A DNA stretch of 20,089 nt from a virus. Shown piece by piece: positions 5,902-13,016 of this stretch (positions are counted from its first letter, which is position 1; each line of letters opens with the position of its first letter). The position numbers and the translations under genes are program-made. The notes beneath the pieces are model-generated. The model did no database searches. It worked only from the letters and a program-made list of their open reading frames with translations, and was not told the DNA's origin. Where the stretch lies: positions 1 to 20,089 of the IMG/VR virus record IMGVR_UViG_3300021425_000246. One strand, 5' to 3'.

Positions 5902-6723
5902 ATGGCACAATTTAATAAATTATTTCAAACGATGCTTGGTAATAACGAAGACATCTATGAAGTCCAGATGCTTTCCGACAAAGATGGTAATCTCATAAAC
6001 ACGTTTGGAGATGCTGCTAATATTCCGATTGCCTCTGGCTTGGTAGAAGGTTACACCGTTGTACACAAGTTTGGACTTGTAGATGGAACTTCCTCTGGTA
6101 ACTTGTCAACAATTTGGTCGCCAGCGGATACAGCATCAACTCTCTTATACCCATGGGATTTTACTCCGAGCGTTGTAACTGCTGTGAGTACCAGCGGAGA
6201 TGACGCTGCTGCTGGAGCAGGTGCTCAGACTCTCACAATTGAAGGACTTGATGCAAGTTACAATGAAATTTCAGAAACTGTAACTATGGCAGGTCTGAGT
6301 GCATCTACAGCAACCACTGCGGTGTTTGCTCAAGTGCATCGAGCATTTGTTGCAAGCGGAGATACTAACGTAGGAAAGATACAAATTAAAACCGCAACCA
6401 ATGTCGTGGTAGGCGAAGTCGCTGCTGGGTTTGGTCAAACATTGATGAGTGTATACACCGTCCCTGCTGGTAAGACGGCATACCTGTCTAATCTAAGAGT
6501 CTCCTCGTCGAAGCAAACTTCTTCGATTATTCGACTGATGGTTAGACCGTTCGGTGGGGTATTCAGAGTCCAGTCTACCATCTCGTTGTACTCAGGATCT
6601 GGGGAAACTCAGTTTGTGACCCCACTCAAGATCACTGAGAAGTCCAATATCGACGTCCGGATCACTGGGGGCACCAATAATACGGTCTCCTGCGACTTCG
6701 ATATGGTGATGGTTGATAACTAA
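5902..6723 (+). CDS. virion structural protein, likely surface/fibre-like
   Basis: This encodes 273 residues, rich in Thr, Ser, Gly, Ala and Val with almost no Cys, typical of beta-rich phage structural proteins. The block ASGLVEGYTVVHKFGLVDGT, followed by a LYPWDF motif and Ig-like repeats (QTLTIEGLDASYNEISETVT), is a recurring pattern in structural proteins of pelagiphages, cyanophages and similar marine viruses. The C-terminal third (YTVPAGKTAYLSNLRVSS onward) forms a second beta domain. It is probably a decoration, neck or fibre protein; I cannot say which. The leader has only a weak AAGAG ribosome-binding site. It ends 63 bases before the DUF6267-like gene. Confidence 0.7.
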   Translation: MAQFNKLFQTMLGNNEDIYEVQMLSDKDGNLINTFGDAANIPIASGLVEGYTVVHKFGLVDGTSSGNLSTIWSPADTASTLLYPWDFTPSVVTAVSTSGDDAAAGAGAQTLTIEGLDASYNEISETVTMAGLSASTATTAVFAQVHRAFVASGDTNVGKIQIKTATNVVVGEVAAGFGQTLMSVYTVPAGKTAYLSNLRVSSSKQTSSIIRLMVRPFGGVFRVQSTISLYSGSGETQFVTPLKITEKSNIDVRITGGTNNTVSCDFDMVMVDN

Positions 6724-6727
6724 AAGT

Positions 6728-6739
6728 TATATGCATATA
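6728..6739. repeat. 12-bp perfect palindrome TATATGCATATA
   Basis: A self-complementary site lies 7 bases after the structural gene stop, in the only spacer between it and the DUF6267-like gene. It could be a dyad operator. With no U-run after it and a very AT-rich stem, it is a poor terminator. Confidence 0.35.
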
Positions 6740-6751
6740 GCCAAACAATCC

Positions 6752-6780
6752 TTTACTTTTGTGTTCAGATATAGTACAAT
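6752..6780 (+). promoter_or_regulatory. possible sigma70-type promoter close to the start codon
   Basis: TTTACT (6752-6757), a 17-base spacer and TACAAT (6775-6780) lie immediately before the ATG at 6787, which has no Shine-Dalgarno. Transcription starting about 7 bases after the -10 box would begin at the AUG itself, suggesting a leaderless message. The evidence is sequence pattern only. Confidence 0.35.
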
Positions 6781-6786
6781 GCGCGT

Positions 6787-8022
6787 ATGAAATCGTTTAT
6801 GACACATCAAATGCTCTCTGAGGCGAAGAATACTCACATGACTCACATCGAGGATAAAGTCCTCTATGGGGGAGTTGAGGGAACTCGTCAGGCGATCAAC
6901 GCACTTCGTTCCCTGCGCGATATGCTTGCTGGCAAACATAAGGGCGATATCTCCGTCAAGTGGGACGGTGCTCCTGCTATCTTCGCAGGCATTGATCCTC
7001 GGGACGGTAAGTTCTTCGTGGCGAAGAAGGGTATCTTCAACAAGAACCCCAAAGTATACAAGACGAAAGCAGATGTAGACGCTGACACTTCCGGCGACTT
7101 GAATGTAAAACTCAACGCTGCACTTGAGGAACTCCCTGCTCTTGGCATCAAGGGTGTCATACAGGGCGACTTCTTGTTTGGTCCTGGAGATGTAGCGACC
7201 AAGAATATTGGCGGCGATAGTTATGTCACATTTCACCCTAACACTATCGTGTATGCTTTGCCTACTGGCAGTGCTGCGGCGAAGGAAGTGAAGAATGCTC
7301 GTATCGGTATCGTATGGCATACAACATACACTGGTGATACGTTTGAAAGTATGCGAGCATCATTCGGCGTCAACGTTGGTGCTCTGAAGAACAGTCGTAA
7401 GGTTTGGAGTCAAGATGCTATGCTCCGTGACGTGACGACTGCTACTTTGTCTGCTCGTCAAACGAAAGAAGTCACTGAGTATCTATCAACTGCTGGTAAA
7501 ATATTCCAGAAGATTGCTGGCAGCACCCTTCGGCAACTTGAGGCGAACCAAGAACTCGCTCAGTTGATTGAACAGTTTAATAACACGTTCGTCCGTAAGG
7601 GTATGGTGATACAAGACTCGCGTAGGCACGTAATCGCGTTACAGCGTTGGTTGCGTACAAAGTACAAAGCAGAAATGGATAAGCGATCCACGGAGCGTGG
7701 TAAGAAAACACAAAGAGAAAAACTCAACAAAATTATGGCGTTCTTCTCGAAGCAAAACACCGCATCATTGATCGCTATGTTCGAACTGCAAAAGAATATT
7801 GTATTGGCGAAATTAATGCTTATAAATAAACTAAACGCTCTTGCGAATATAGGCACTTTCGTTAAAACACGCAAGGGTTATAAGGTAACAGGTCAAGAAG
7901 GATTTGTTGCTATCGACAAACTTGGTGGTGATGCGGTGAAGTTGGTTGACCGTATGGAATTTTCATATAACAACTTTTCACCAGATATATTAAAAGGATG
8001 GGATAAACCTAGTAGGAATTAA
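6787..8022 (+). CDS. DUF6267-like protein with nucleic-acid ligase-like motifs and capsid-targeting-like N-terminus
   Basis: This encodes 411 residues. The first 12 residues, MKSFMTHQMLSE followed by Ala, resemble the T4 capsid-targeting sequence with an LxE prohead-protease site. The core carries the order of covalent nucleotidyltransferase motifs: K58-W-D-G61 (motif I, KxDG), a Q126-G-D-F block that could be motif III, E371-G-F-V (motif IV-like) and V384-K-L-V-D-R389 (motif V-like). Between the putative motifs III and IV lies an unusually long helical insertion (about residues 225-350, very Lys/Arg-rich). This suggests an ATP-grasp-unrelated ligase or capping fold that would attack ATP or another NTP with K58; whether it is active is unknown. 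I recall this type of protein as DUF6267 in marine phages. No ribosome-binding site precedes the ATG, but the N-terminal motif supports this start. Confidence 0.8.
   Translation: MKSFMTHQMLSEAKNTHMTHIEDKVLYGGVEGTRQAINALRSLRDMLAGKHKGDISVKWDGAPAIFAGIDPRDGKFFVAKKGIFNKNPKVYKTKADVDADTSGDLNVKLNAALEELPALGIKGVIQGDFLFGPGDVATKNIGGDSYVTFHPNTIVYALPTGSAAAKEVKNARIGIVWHTTYTGDTFESMRASFGVNVGALKNSRKVWSQDAMLRDVTTATLSARQTKEVTEYLSTAGKIFQKIAGSTLRQLEANQELAQLIEQFNNTFVRKGMVIQDSRRHVIALQRWLRTKYKAEMDKRSTERGKKTQREKLNKIMAFFSKQNTASLIAMFELQKNIVLAKLMLINKLNALANIGTFVKTRKGYKVTGQEGFVAIDKLGGDAVKLVDRMEFSYNNFSPDILKGWDKPSRN
7821..7828 (+). promoter_or_regulatory. T4-type late promoter octamer inside a gene
   Basis: An exact TATAAATA lies within the 3' part of the DUF6267-like gene, about 200 bases before the GTG start at 8025. 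It could drive late transcription of the two following genes, whose products look virion-associated. A chance match within AT-rich coding sequence is also possible. Confidence 0.4.
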
Positions 8023-8024
8023 AC

Positions 8025-8513
8025 GTGGCTAAACCTCTTTCATTTAAAGACTTCGTTGTCGTAGATTACGTCCCAGGAACTGGGGAGTATATCAACTATC
8101 AGGCGAACAAACGTCACAAGCAGCAGGGTGCTGGCAGCAATGCCGAGTATGCTTCTTATCAACCAGAAGGCGAGAAGATCGAAGAAGCACTCACTCATGC
8201 TCAGCGCATCAAAGCAAGTCTCCGAATGAAGAAGATGAAGGCACGTATCAAACTCGGAAGGCAACGTGCCCTCCGCAAGACTCCAGATATGGAGACTGTA
8301 CGGAAGCGAGCAAAGAAGAAGGCAAGACTCCTTGTCCTCAAAAGACTTACTCGTGGACAATCTAAGAAAGACATCTCATTCGCACGTAGACAATCATTGG
8401 AAAAGAAACTAGATAAAATGGGTCCAAGGATTGATCGCATTGCCAAAAAGTTAATCCCCGATATCCGTAAAATTGATAGAGAGCGAAAGAAAGCATCTGC
8501 TCAAAATAAATGA
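8025..8513 (+). CDS. highly basic conserved phage protein, probable virion/core component
   Basis: This encodes 162 residues from a GTG start with AGGA 8 bases upstream. The N-terminal 50 residues are polar. From residue about 55 the protein is a very Lys/Arg-rich helical array (QRIKASLRMKKMKARIKLG, then ARLLVLKRLTRGQSKKDISF, RRQSLEKKLDKMGPRIDRI). The block 'F-RRQ-LEK-LDKM-PRI-RI-KKL-P-IRK' is a familiar signature of a protein that follows DUF6267-like genes in cyanophages and other marine T4-like phages, sometimes found in virions. The sequence KIEE followed by Ala at about residues 51-55 would fit a T4-type prohead protease site that releases the basic part. DNA binding in the head is inferred from charge. 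Confidence 0.75.
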   Translation: MAKPLSFKDFVVVDYVPGTGEYINYQANKRHKQQGAGSNAEYASYQPEGEKIEEALTHAQRIKASLRMKKMKARIKLGRQRALRKTPDMETVRKRAKKKARLLVLKRLTRGQSKKDISFARRQSLEKKLDKMGPRIDRIAKKLIPDIRKIDRERKKASAQNK

Positions 8514-8531
8514 TGTAACTAGGGAGACGAC

Positions 8532-9659
8532 ATGATTAAGTCGTTCAATGACTATTTGGTAGAAGAAGCGAAGGTCGCTTATTTTACTTTCGGTCGTATG
8601 AATCCTCCAACCTCTGGTCACCAGAAGTTGTTGGACATGCTCGCAAAAAATGCAGGCAGAAATCCATATTTCGTTTTCCTATCACAGTCGCAAGACGCTA
8701 AGAAAAATCCACTCGACTACAGCGCGAAGGTGAAGCATGTTCGTAAGATGTTTCCTCGTCACGCTCGCCGAGTTTTAATTAATAAGAAAGTCCGCACTGC
8801 CTTTGACGCAGCATCATATCTGTATGAGCAAGGTTTTAAAAACTTGGTCATGGTTGTTGGTTCTGACCGTGTTCGAGAGTTTACGACATTGCTAGAAAAG
8901 TATAATGGTGTGAAAGGTAAGCATGGATTTTACAACTTCAAGAACATCCAAGTAGTTTCTGCTGGAGCACGTGATCCTGACGCCGAAGGTGTAGAGGGTA
9001 TGTCTGCTTCTAAACTCCGTGCATTCGCAGCGGATAATGACTTCGCAGGTTTCTCTCAGGGTCTCGGATCTATGAGTAACAAGGACGCGAAGAAGTTATT
9101 CGTTGATGTGCGCAACGGTATGGGCATCAAGGAAGAAACTGTATTCAAACGTCACGTAGAACTTGACCCTGTGTCAGAGACTCGAGAGAAGTTTGTGAAG
9201 GGTGAGTTGTTTGAAGTTGGTGATCAGATTGTTATTAAAGAATCTGAAGAAGTCGGTACTATTACCCATCTTGGTAGCAACTATGTTATCGTTCAATTGA
9301 GCGAAGATAAAGTTGTTCGCAAATGGCTAGATGCCATTGAAAAGTTGGATGAATATGTGTCCAGCGCAGAGTTTGTTCCGTCGCCCACTGGCGGCAAGAA
9401 ATATGCGACGCTCAACATGCGCGAAGAACCTAAAACTCCTCAAGACCCTGACATTAAAGATCGCAAGGGTTCTCAACCAAAAGCATACCATAAAGGTTTA
9501 AATAAGTCGATGAAACGTCGACGCGATGCTCAGTTTAAGAGGCAGACTAAAATGTCAGACTCTGATCCGAAGGCATACAAACCTGCTCCTGGCGACAAAA
9601 CAACAAAGACAAAACCGTCGAAGTATACGAAAGCGTTTTCTAAGATGTATGGTGACTAA
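8532..9659 (+). CDS. cytidylyltransferase-like nucleotidyltransferase with capsid-targeting-like N-terminus
   Basis: This encodes 375 residues. After a 12-residue leader (MIKSFNDYLVEE, then Ala) that resembles a T4 capsid-targeting sequence, the HxGH-type nucleotidyltransferase motif appears as GRMNPPTSGH (residues 21-30, H30 in SGH), with the second signature of the superfamily, an ISSTxIR-like M157-S-A-S-K-L-R163. Such enzymes transfer NMP to a phosphate acceptor (NMN, phosphopantetheine, CTP-dependent sugars or glycerol phosphate); the substrate here cannot be told. Residues about 205-270 look like a KOW/SH3-type small beta barrel (VGDQIVIKESEEVGTITHLG). The C-terminal 100 residues are basic and low-complexity. 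Marine T4-like phages commonly encode this protein. GGGAGACGAC precedes the ATG. Confidence 0.85.
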   Translation: MIKSFNDYLVEEAKVAYFTFGRMNPPTSGHQKLLDMLAKNAGRNPYFVFLSQSQDAKKNPLDYSAKVKHVRKMFPRHARRVLINKKVRTAFDAASYLYEQGFKNLVMVVGSDRVREFTTLLEKYNGVKGKHGFYNFKNIQVVSAGARDPDAEGVEGMSASKLRAFAADNDFAGFSQGLGSMSNKDAKKLFVDVRNGMGIKEETVFKRHVELDPVSETREKFVKGELFEVGDQIVIKESEEVGTITHLGSNYVIVQLSEDKVVRKWLDAIEKLDEYVSSAEFVPSPTGGKKYATLNMREEPKTPQDPDIKDRKGSQPKAYHKGLNKSMKRRRDAQFKRQTKMSDSDPKAYKPAPGDKTTKTKPSKYTKAFSKMYGD

Positions 9660-9782
9660 ATAACCTTGGTCTCCGTAATGCTCGTGACCTGATTTTCCGT
9701 TTTATAATCTTTTGTAATTACGAATAATACTATGCAAATCTGATTTGATTTGTTGGACAAAACTACATTAGGAAATTGTAAA
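9660..9782 (+). other. non-coding spacer upstream of the exported-protein operon
   Basis: This 123-base AT-rich spacer has no credible gene. TATAAT occurs at 9703-9708 but no convincing -35 box lies 16-18 bases upstream, and no exact TATAAATA is present. AGGA about 8 bases before the ATG at 9783 is the ribosome-binding site. It is the obvious place for the operon's promoter, whose type I cannot determine. Confidence 0.4.
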
Positions 9783-10388
9783 ATGGATAAACTGGACGCA
9801 AGTCTATGGCGCATTATCTGTGCCGCCATATTAGTAGTAACATTAGCAGTTGTTGCATCAGAGGCGATAGCGCAAGATGAAAACCAACCGCTTGATGATG
9901 TTATTAGAACCGAGTCGGTCACTAACAGTACAGTGACTACGAACGGCAACACAACCACAACACTGAAATCTCCACCTGCTTCAGCGATCACTCCTACTAT
10001 AAACACTTCCAACTCCGACCTCTGTACGTTCGGAGTTGCTGGTGCAGTACAAACGCAGATTCTTGGTATCTCTACTGGTACACAGTTTACTGATGAAAAC
10101 TGTGAACGTCTCAAGAACGCAAAGACCTTGTACGATATGGGTATGAAAGTTGCAGCAGTATCAATGATGTGTCAGGATGAAAGAGTGTTTAAGGCAATGA
10201 TGAATGCTGGAACACCTTGTCCGTATGATGGACTCATCGGTGATCAGGCAAGAGCAGCGTGGTTAGCAGAAGGTAACACAGTAGAAGAAAACGTAAAACC
10301 AGAGGAAGGAATGGATGAAACGGATAAGACTACAGCAGCTGCTAGTGGCGGCATTGCTGGTTTGCTTGCCCTCTTACTCTTACTCTGA
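9783..10388 (+). CDS. exported protein, first gene of secreted-protein operon
   Basis: This encodes 201 residues from the ATG at 9783 (AGGA upstream; an in-frame TTG further up lacks one). Residues 1-30 form a signal peptide or anchor (RIICAAILVVTLAVV, then ASEAIA before QDE). A Thr/Ser/Asn-rich linker (TNSTVTTNGNTTTT) leads to a conserved-looking core: SPPASAITP, SSN-SDLC-like NSDLCTFGVAGAVQTQILG, and an alpha-helical part with LYDMGMKVAAVSMMCQDERV. Four cysteines in the mature part can form two disulfides. The C-terminus is a hydrophobic run, GGIAGLLALLLLL, ending abruptly without basic residues. That run is encoded in the 74-base overlap with the next gene. I recognise the core as a common hypothetical protein of marine T4-like phages; no function is known to me. 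Confidence 0.8.
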   Translation: MDKLDASLWRIICAAILVVTLAVVASEAIAQDENQPLDDVIRTESVTNSTVTTNGNTTTTLKSPPASAITPTINTSNSDLCTFGVAGAVQTQILGISTGTQFTDENCERLKNAKTLYDMGMKVAAVSMMCQDERVFKAMMNAGTPCPYDGLIGDQARAAWLAEGNTVEENVKPEEGMDETDKTTAAASGGIAGLLALLLLL

Positions 10389-11199
10389 GCAAGTATTCGG
10401 CACCACAACTAATGCGGCGAGTGCTGGTTATAACTGGGTTATGACCAACGTCTTGCCTCAGGCGACAGGGTTGACGGTCAGTAACGTAATATACAGATAC
10501 ACTACAGTGAAAGATCCTGATGATCCTATGTTGGTGCACGTGTCTAACGAAAATCCTATAGACGGTGGATATACATTTAGAAGTACCGATGACTGGACTG
10601 GGATACCAGGAAATACAATAAATAGAGTTATACCAGTGGGTCAAATACCTATTGAGTATTGGGGAGATGGAAGTATTCAGTGGGAAGGCAGAGGAACTGT
10701 AGACGATCCGTTTGTTGCCTACACTTATCAATACGACACTTGTTTTGATCCTCAGTCTAATCCAGATTGCCCAGGATACAAACCTGAGATACCTGACATC
10801 CCACCCGTCCCAGATGTTGCTGATCCGCTTAATGATCAGTTTGTGCAAGATGAGCTCGATCGCGAAATGATGTTGCGCGATGAAGACGAAGAAGAAAAAC
10901 AAAGAGCAAAACTTGCAGATGCTGAAGAGGAAGAAGAAGACGTAGACCTAGAAACTGTTCTGGGTATTGTTGGTCGCTCATTACAAGGAGCGCAAGACAC
11001 TGCCAAGCACAATCAGGTTATGTCATTGAATCAGTTTTCTCAAATATATTTTCAACAGTTACCTGATAATAAGATAGAGGACACGGTAGTCCTAAAGGAT
11101 TCTAGACTCCCGAGGAATAATCGGGGTCGTAGACTACAGTTTGCGCAAGACTTACTTCATGATAAACTAGTAAAATCTCAATATAGAGGAGAACAGTAA
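10315..11199 (+). CDS. exported protein with acidic C-terminal region, operon gene 2
   Basis: This encodes 294 residues. The start lies inside the upstream gene, right after a strong AGGAAGGA ribosome-binding site. Residues 1-24 form a Sec signal peptide (MKRIRLQ, LLVAALLVCLP, cut after SYS). The mature N-terminal half has the conserved-looking block NVIYRYTTVKDPDDPM, DDWTGIPGNTIN and VPVGQIPIEYWGDGS-type strands, and one cysteine pair (DTC ... PDC, 10 residues apart) likely disulfide bonded. Residues about 190-215 are extremely acidic (DEDEEE, DAEEEEEDVD). The C-terminal region is helical with basic patches. I recognise this as a widespread marine T4-like phage family that follows the 9783-type protein, function unknown. 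It ends TAATG with the next gene. Confidence 0.82.
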   Translation: MKRIRLQQLLVAALLVCLPSYSYSEQVFGTTTNAASAGYNWVMTNVLPQATGLTVSNVIYRYTTVKDPDDPMLVHVSNENPIDGGYTFRSTDDWTGIPGNTINRVIPVGQIPIEYWGDGSIQWEGRGTVDDPFVAYTYQYDTCFDPQSNPDCPGYKPEIPDIPPVPDVADPLNDQFVQDELDREMMLRDEDEEEKQRAKLADAEEEEEDVDLETVLGIVGRSLQGAQDTAKHNQVMSLNQFSQIYFQQLPDNKIEDTVVLKDSRLPRNNRGRRLQFAQDLLHDKLVKSQYRGEQ

Positions 11200-11696
11200 T
11201 GTTCAAAAAGACGTTGGCATTGTGTGTATCGCTCGCAGCGATGAATGCATATGCTGTAGACACACCGATCATTGGGCAGGTAGAGTCTAAGTGTGTGGTG
11301 ACAACTGATAAGCAGGGTGTTTATGGAAACCCGAGTGCTAGCATTCTCAGTACTGATGCAGCAGACGGTGGAGTAGAACCTGTTGTGCGATTCGATGTTG
11401 TCCTCGCTGAAGCATACAAGGCAGTAATTGCTCATCCGATTTCTTTCTCACAGAGTCCACAGTTGAACGACGTTGTTAACTGGACTGGATCAACTTCTGT
11501 CGAAGCAGTATCTGACGCTGGTATGTCAGCATACGACACTTCCAAAGTTGAGTACGATAATGTGACAGAAGTCGATCTTGATATCGCTGGTAGTACGTGG
11601 TTCAAGGTAAGTTCTGAAGCAGATTACGGTTTTAATAAGGCACTCCCAGGAGGCACTTATACTGCAATCGTAGAAGCGAACTGCATAGCACTATAA
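11199..11696 (+). CDS. exported beta-rich protein, pilin- or spore-coat-U-like (tentative), operon gene 3
   Basis: This encodes 165 residues. AGAGGAG precedes the ATG, which overlaps the previous stop. Residues 1-19 are a signal peptide (cut after NAYA). The mature protein has exactly two cysteines, at its two ends (C32 in SKCVVTT and C162 in ANCIAL), so a disulfide would tie together the first and last strands. The body is beta-rich with Val/Thr/Asp strands and ends LPGGTYTAIVEANC, much like the last strand of Ig-like fimbrial or spore-coat-U subunits. That resemblance is by eye only. With the chaperone-like protein encoded next, a secreted surface or pilus-like subunit is a reasonable hypothesis. 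Its ribosome-binding site is the best in the operon, fitting higher expression. Confidence 0.75.
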   Translation: MFKKTLALCVSLAAMNAYAVDTPIIGQVESKCVVTTDKQGVYGNPSASILSTDAADGGVEPVVRFDVVLAEAYKAVIAHPISFSQSPQLNDVVNWTGSTSVEAVSDAGMSAYDTSKVEYDNVTEVDLDIAGSTWFKVSSEADYGFNKALPGGTYTAIVEANCIAL

Positions 11697-11699
11697 ACT

Positions 11700-12074
11700 A
11701 TGCGCTTCGTTATGGCGGTAATCGGGTGTCTGCTGTGTGCGCAAGTTTATGCTCACCAGTGGACACCCACATATCCCAAGGTAACTGGTTCATTTGTTCC
11801 TGGGATATATCAAGCAAAGATGTACTTATGGAATAATCGAAAGGATGTTTCATATTATACGTTTGAAGTGTTTGATGAGGATTTCCAACCTGTACCGTTC
11901 GCAACAGCAGAGAGGACGATACAGTTAGATTATTTGAAAAAGAAAGAAGTGGTAATTTATTTTAGAGAGGCAGACTACCTTCGTTCAGTTTATATTTGTA
12001 GTCGGTCAATGATTTTACAGGGGGACGTAAGTAGAACGGTTGTGTCCTCGAGGATATGTTCGAAAATACGATGA
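11700..12074 (+). CDS. exported small Ig-like protein, possible chaperone-like, operon gene 4
   Basis: This encodes 124 residues. Residues 1-18 are a signal peptide (MRFVMAVIGCLLCAQVYA). The mature protein is a compact beta domain: strands YQAKMYLWNNRKDVSYYTFEV, a VPFATAERTIQL segment, VVIYFREADYL, and a cysteine pair (C100 and C120) near the end. The strand order and the 'N--K-V-YYT-EV-D' pattern recall the first domain of PapD-like periplasmic chaperones or other Ig-like exported proteins, but it lacks a second domain. No Shine-Dalgarno is visible; the start is 3 bases after the upstream stop, so translation is probably coupled. The stop overlaps the next start (ATGA). I recognise the family from marine T4-like phages only as hypothetical. 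Confidence 0.72.
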   Translation: MRFVMAVIGCLLCAQVYAHQWTPTYPKVTGSFVPGIYQAKMYLWNNRKDVSYYTFEVFDEDFQPVPFATAERTIQLDYLKKKEVVIYFREADYLRSVYICSRSMILQGDVSRTVVSSRICSKIR

Positions 12075-12553
12075 AAAGATTATTGTTATTTTTATTTTTA
12101 GTTTCTGGTTCGGCATATGGACAGAACAACGGGATAAACCTTGCGATACCGCAAACTCCCCAGTCCTTCCAATCAGATAGAGTTAGAGCGGGTGACGTCG
12201 AGTGCTCAGCAGCAATCGGGTCATCCACAAACGTAGAGTTTGGTGTTGTTGGTATATTAAACCAAGAAGATCCAATTTACAACCTTGCGTCGCAAGACCC
12301 GTATATGATGAACCGATATAATACTGGTGAGTTCTTGCGAGACATTGGTGTATACGGGAAGATCACCATCCCGATAGGAGCACCGAAGCAAAGGTTGAAT
12401 TGTAATGCGTTATATCAGTTAGAATTAGAAAAGAAGCGATTGGAAGTTATGAAACTACAGCAGGAAATAGTAAACCTGCGTCAGTTAAAGTTTGAAGGAT
12501 CTGGACTACCGACAGCACCGAACTTGATGGCAGGACCACCAAGAGAGGAATAA
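12071..12553 (+). CDS. exported protein with C-terminal coiled coil, operon gene 5
   Basis: This encodes 160 residues from the ATG at 12071, chosen over 12056 because it gives an ATGA overlap with the upstream stop and a cleaner signal peptide (MKRLLLFLFLVSGSAYG, cut before QNN). The mature part has two cysteines (VEC and LNC), beta strands with alternating hydrophobics (NVEFGVVGIL, IGVYGKITIPIG), then a heptad-like helix (LELEKKRLEVMKLQQEIVNLR) and a proline-rich tail. The strands could line a membrane or a pore, and the coiled coil could oligomerise the protein; both are inferences. The architecture of a small exported beta domain plus coiled coil is seen in marine T4-like phage homologues of unknown role. 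GAGAGGAA precedes the next gene. Confidence 0.75.
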   Translation: MKRLLLFLFLVSGSAYGQNNGINLAIPQTPQSFQSDRVRAGDVECSAAIGSSTNVEFGVVGILNQEDPIYNLASQDPYMMNRYNTGEFLRDIGVYGKITIPIGAPKQRLNCNALYQLELEKKRLEVMKLQQEIVNLRQLKFEGSGLPTAPNLMAGPPREE

Positions 12554-12554
12554 A

Positions 12555-13016
12555 ATGGTAGAAGTAGCAGCAGCGTTGTCAATGGCAGGCTCTGCTTTTA
12601 AGATGTTAAAAGGGGCAATTGAACAAGGACGTGAGGTACAGGATATGTATGCGCAGTTCGCCCAGTTTTTTGATGCGAAGGAATCGCTTGCAGAGGCAGA
12701 TCAACATGCAAAGAATCCATCGATGGTGGGTTCGCTTTTTGGTGGCAGCAGTGTTGAAGCGCAGGCACTACAGGTTACTGCTGCCCGTCATAAAATTAAG
12801 CAACTAGAAAAAGAGTTGTACGAATATTTGTTGTACACTGGTCAACAACAATTCTACGATGATATGATGAAAGAAAGACGAGTTATTCGTCAGCGTAGAA
12901 TAGAGGCAGCACAAGCAGCTGCTCGGAAAAGGGCAAATATAATAGACGGCATCGCAATAGTTTTGTTTTTATGTTTTTGTGGTGCTATGATTGCTGGATT
13001 TATGAGTATCTTATGA
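12555..13016 (+). CDS. tail-anchored membrane protein with helical body
   Basis: This encodes 153 residues. There is no signal peptide; the N-terminal 100 residues are helical and mostly hydrophilic (an Ala-rich helix, then a KNPSMVGSLFGGSSVEAQAL block), followed by a strongly basic stretch (ERRVIRQRRIEAAQAAARKR) and one C-terminal membrane helix (IIDGIAIVLFLCFCGAMIAGFMSIL). Charge bias places the bulk in the cytoplasm, with the tail in the inner membrane. Its gene follows the five exported proteins with only 1 base between, so it is probably in the same operon. Proteins with this shape ('A----SAFK--K-----G-E' start, basic stretch, terminal helix) are common in T4-like marine phages; the role is unknown. 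It overlaps the next tiny gene at 13013. Confidence 0.75.
   Translation: MVEVAAALSMAGSAFKMLKGAIEQGREVQDMYAQFAQFFDAKESLAEADQHAKNPSMVGSLFGGSSVEAQALQVTAARHKIKQLEKELYEYLLYTGQQQFYDDMMKERRVIRQRRIEAAQAAARKRANIIDGIAIVLFLCFCGAMIAGFMSIL

Noticed and set aside
6728-6739. Palindrome as a transcription terminator
   Set aside because: The stem is almost all A-T with no loop and no U-run downstream.
6727-7320. Long open frame on the minus strand (197 residues)
   Set aside because: It lies antisense to the DUF6267-like gene, has no ribosome-binding site or recognisable motifs, and reads as Ser/Arg/Leu-rich shadow sequence.
9656-10114. Minus-strand open frame of 152 residues opposite the exported-protein operon
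   Set aside because: The composition is an antisense shadow of Thr/Ala-rich coding, with no start signals, and all credible genes are on the + strand.
12056-12070. Upstream start at 12056 for the fifth exported protein
   Set aside because: It places GAGG only 2 bases before the ATG and adds an acidic residue to the signal peptide n-region; the ATG at 12071 gives an ATGA overlap and a standard signal peptide.
11199-12553. Assignment of the exported operon as curli CsgG/CsgF
   Set aside because: Some marine T4-like phages are reported to carry curli pore genes, but no product here shows CsgG length or a CsgF-like Phe/Asn/Gly-rich N-terminus.
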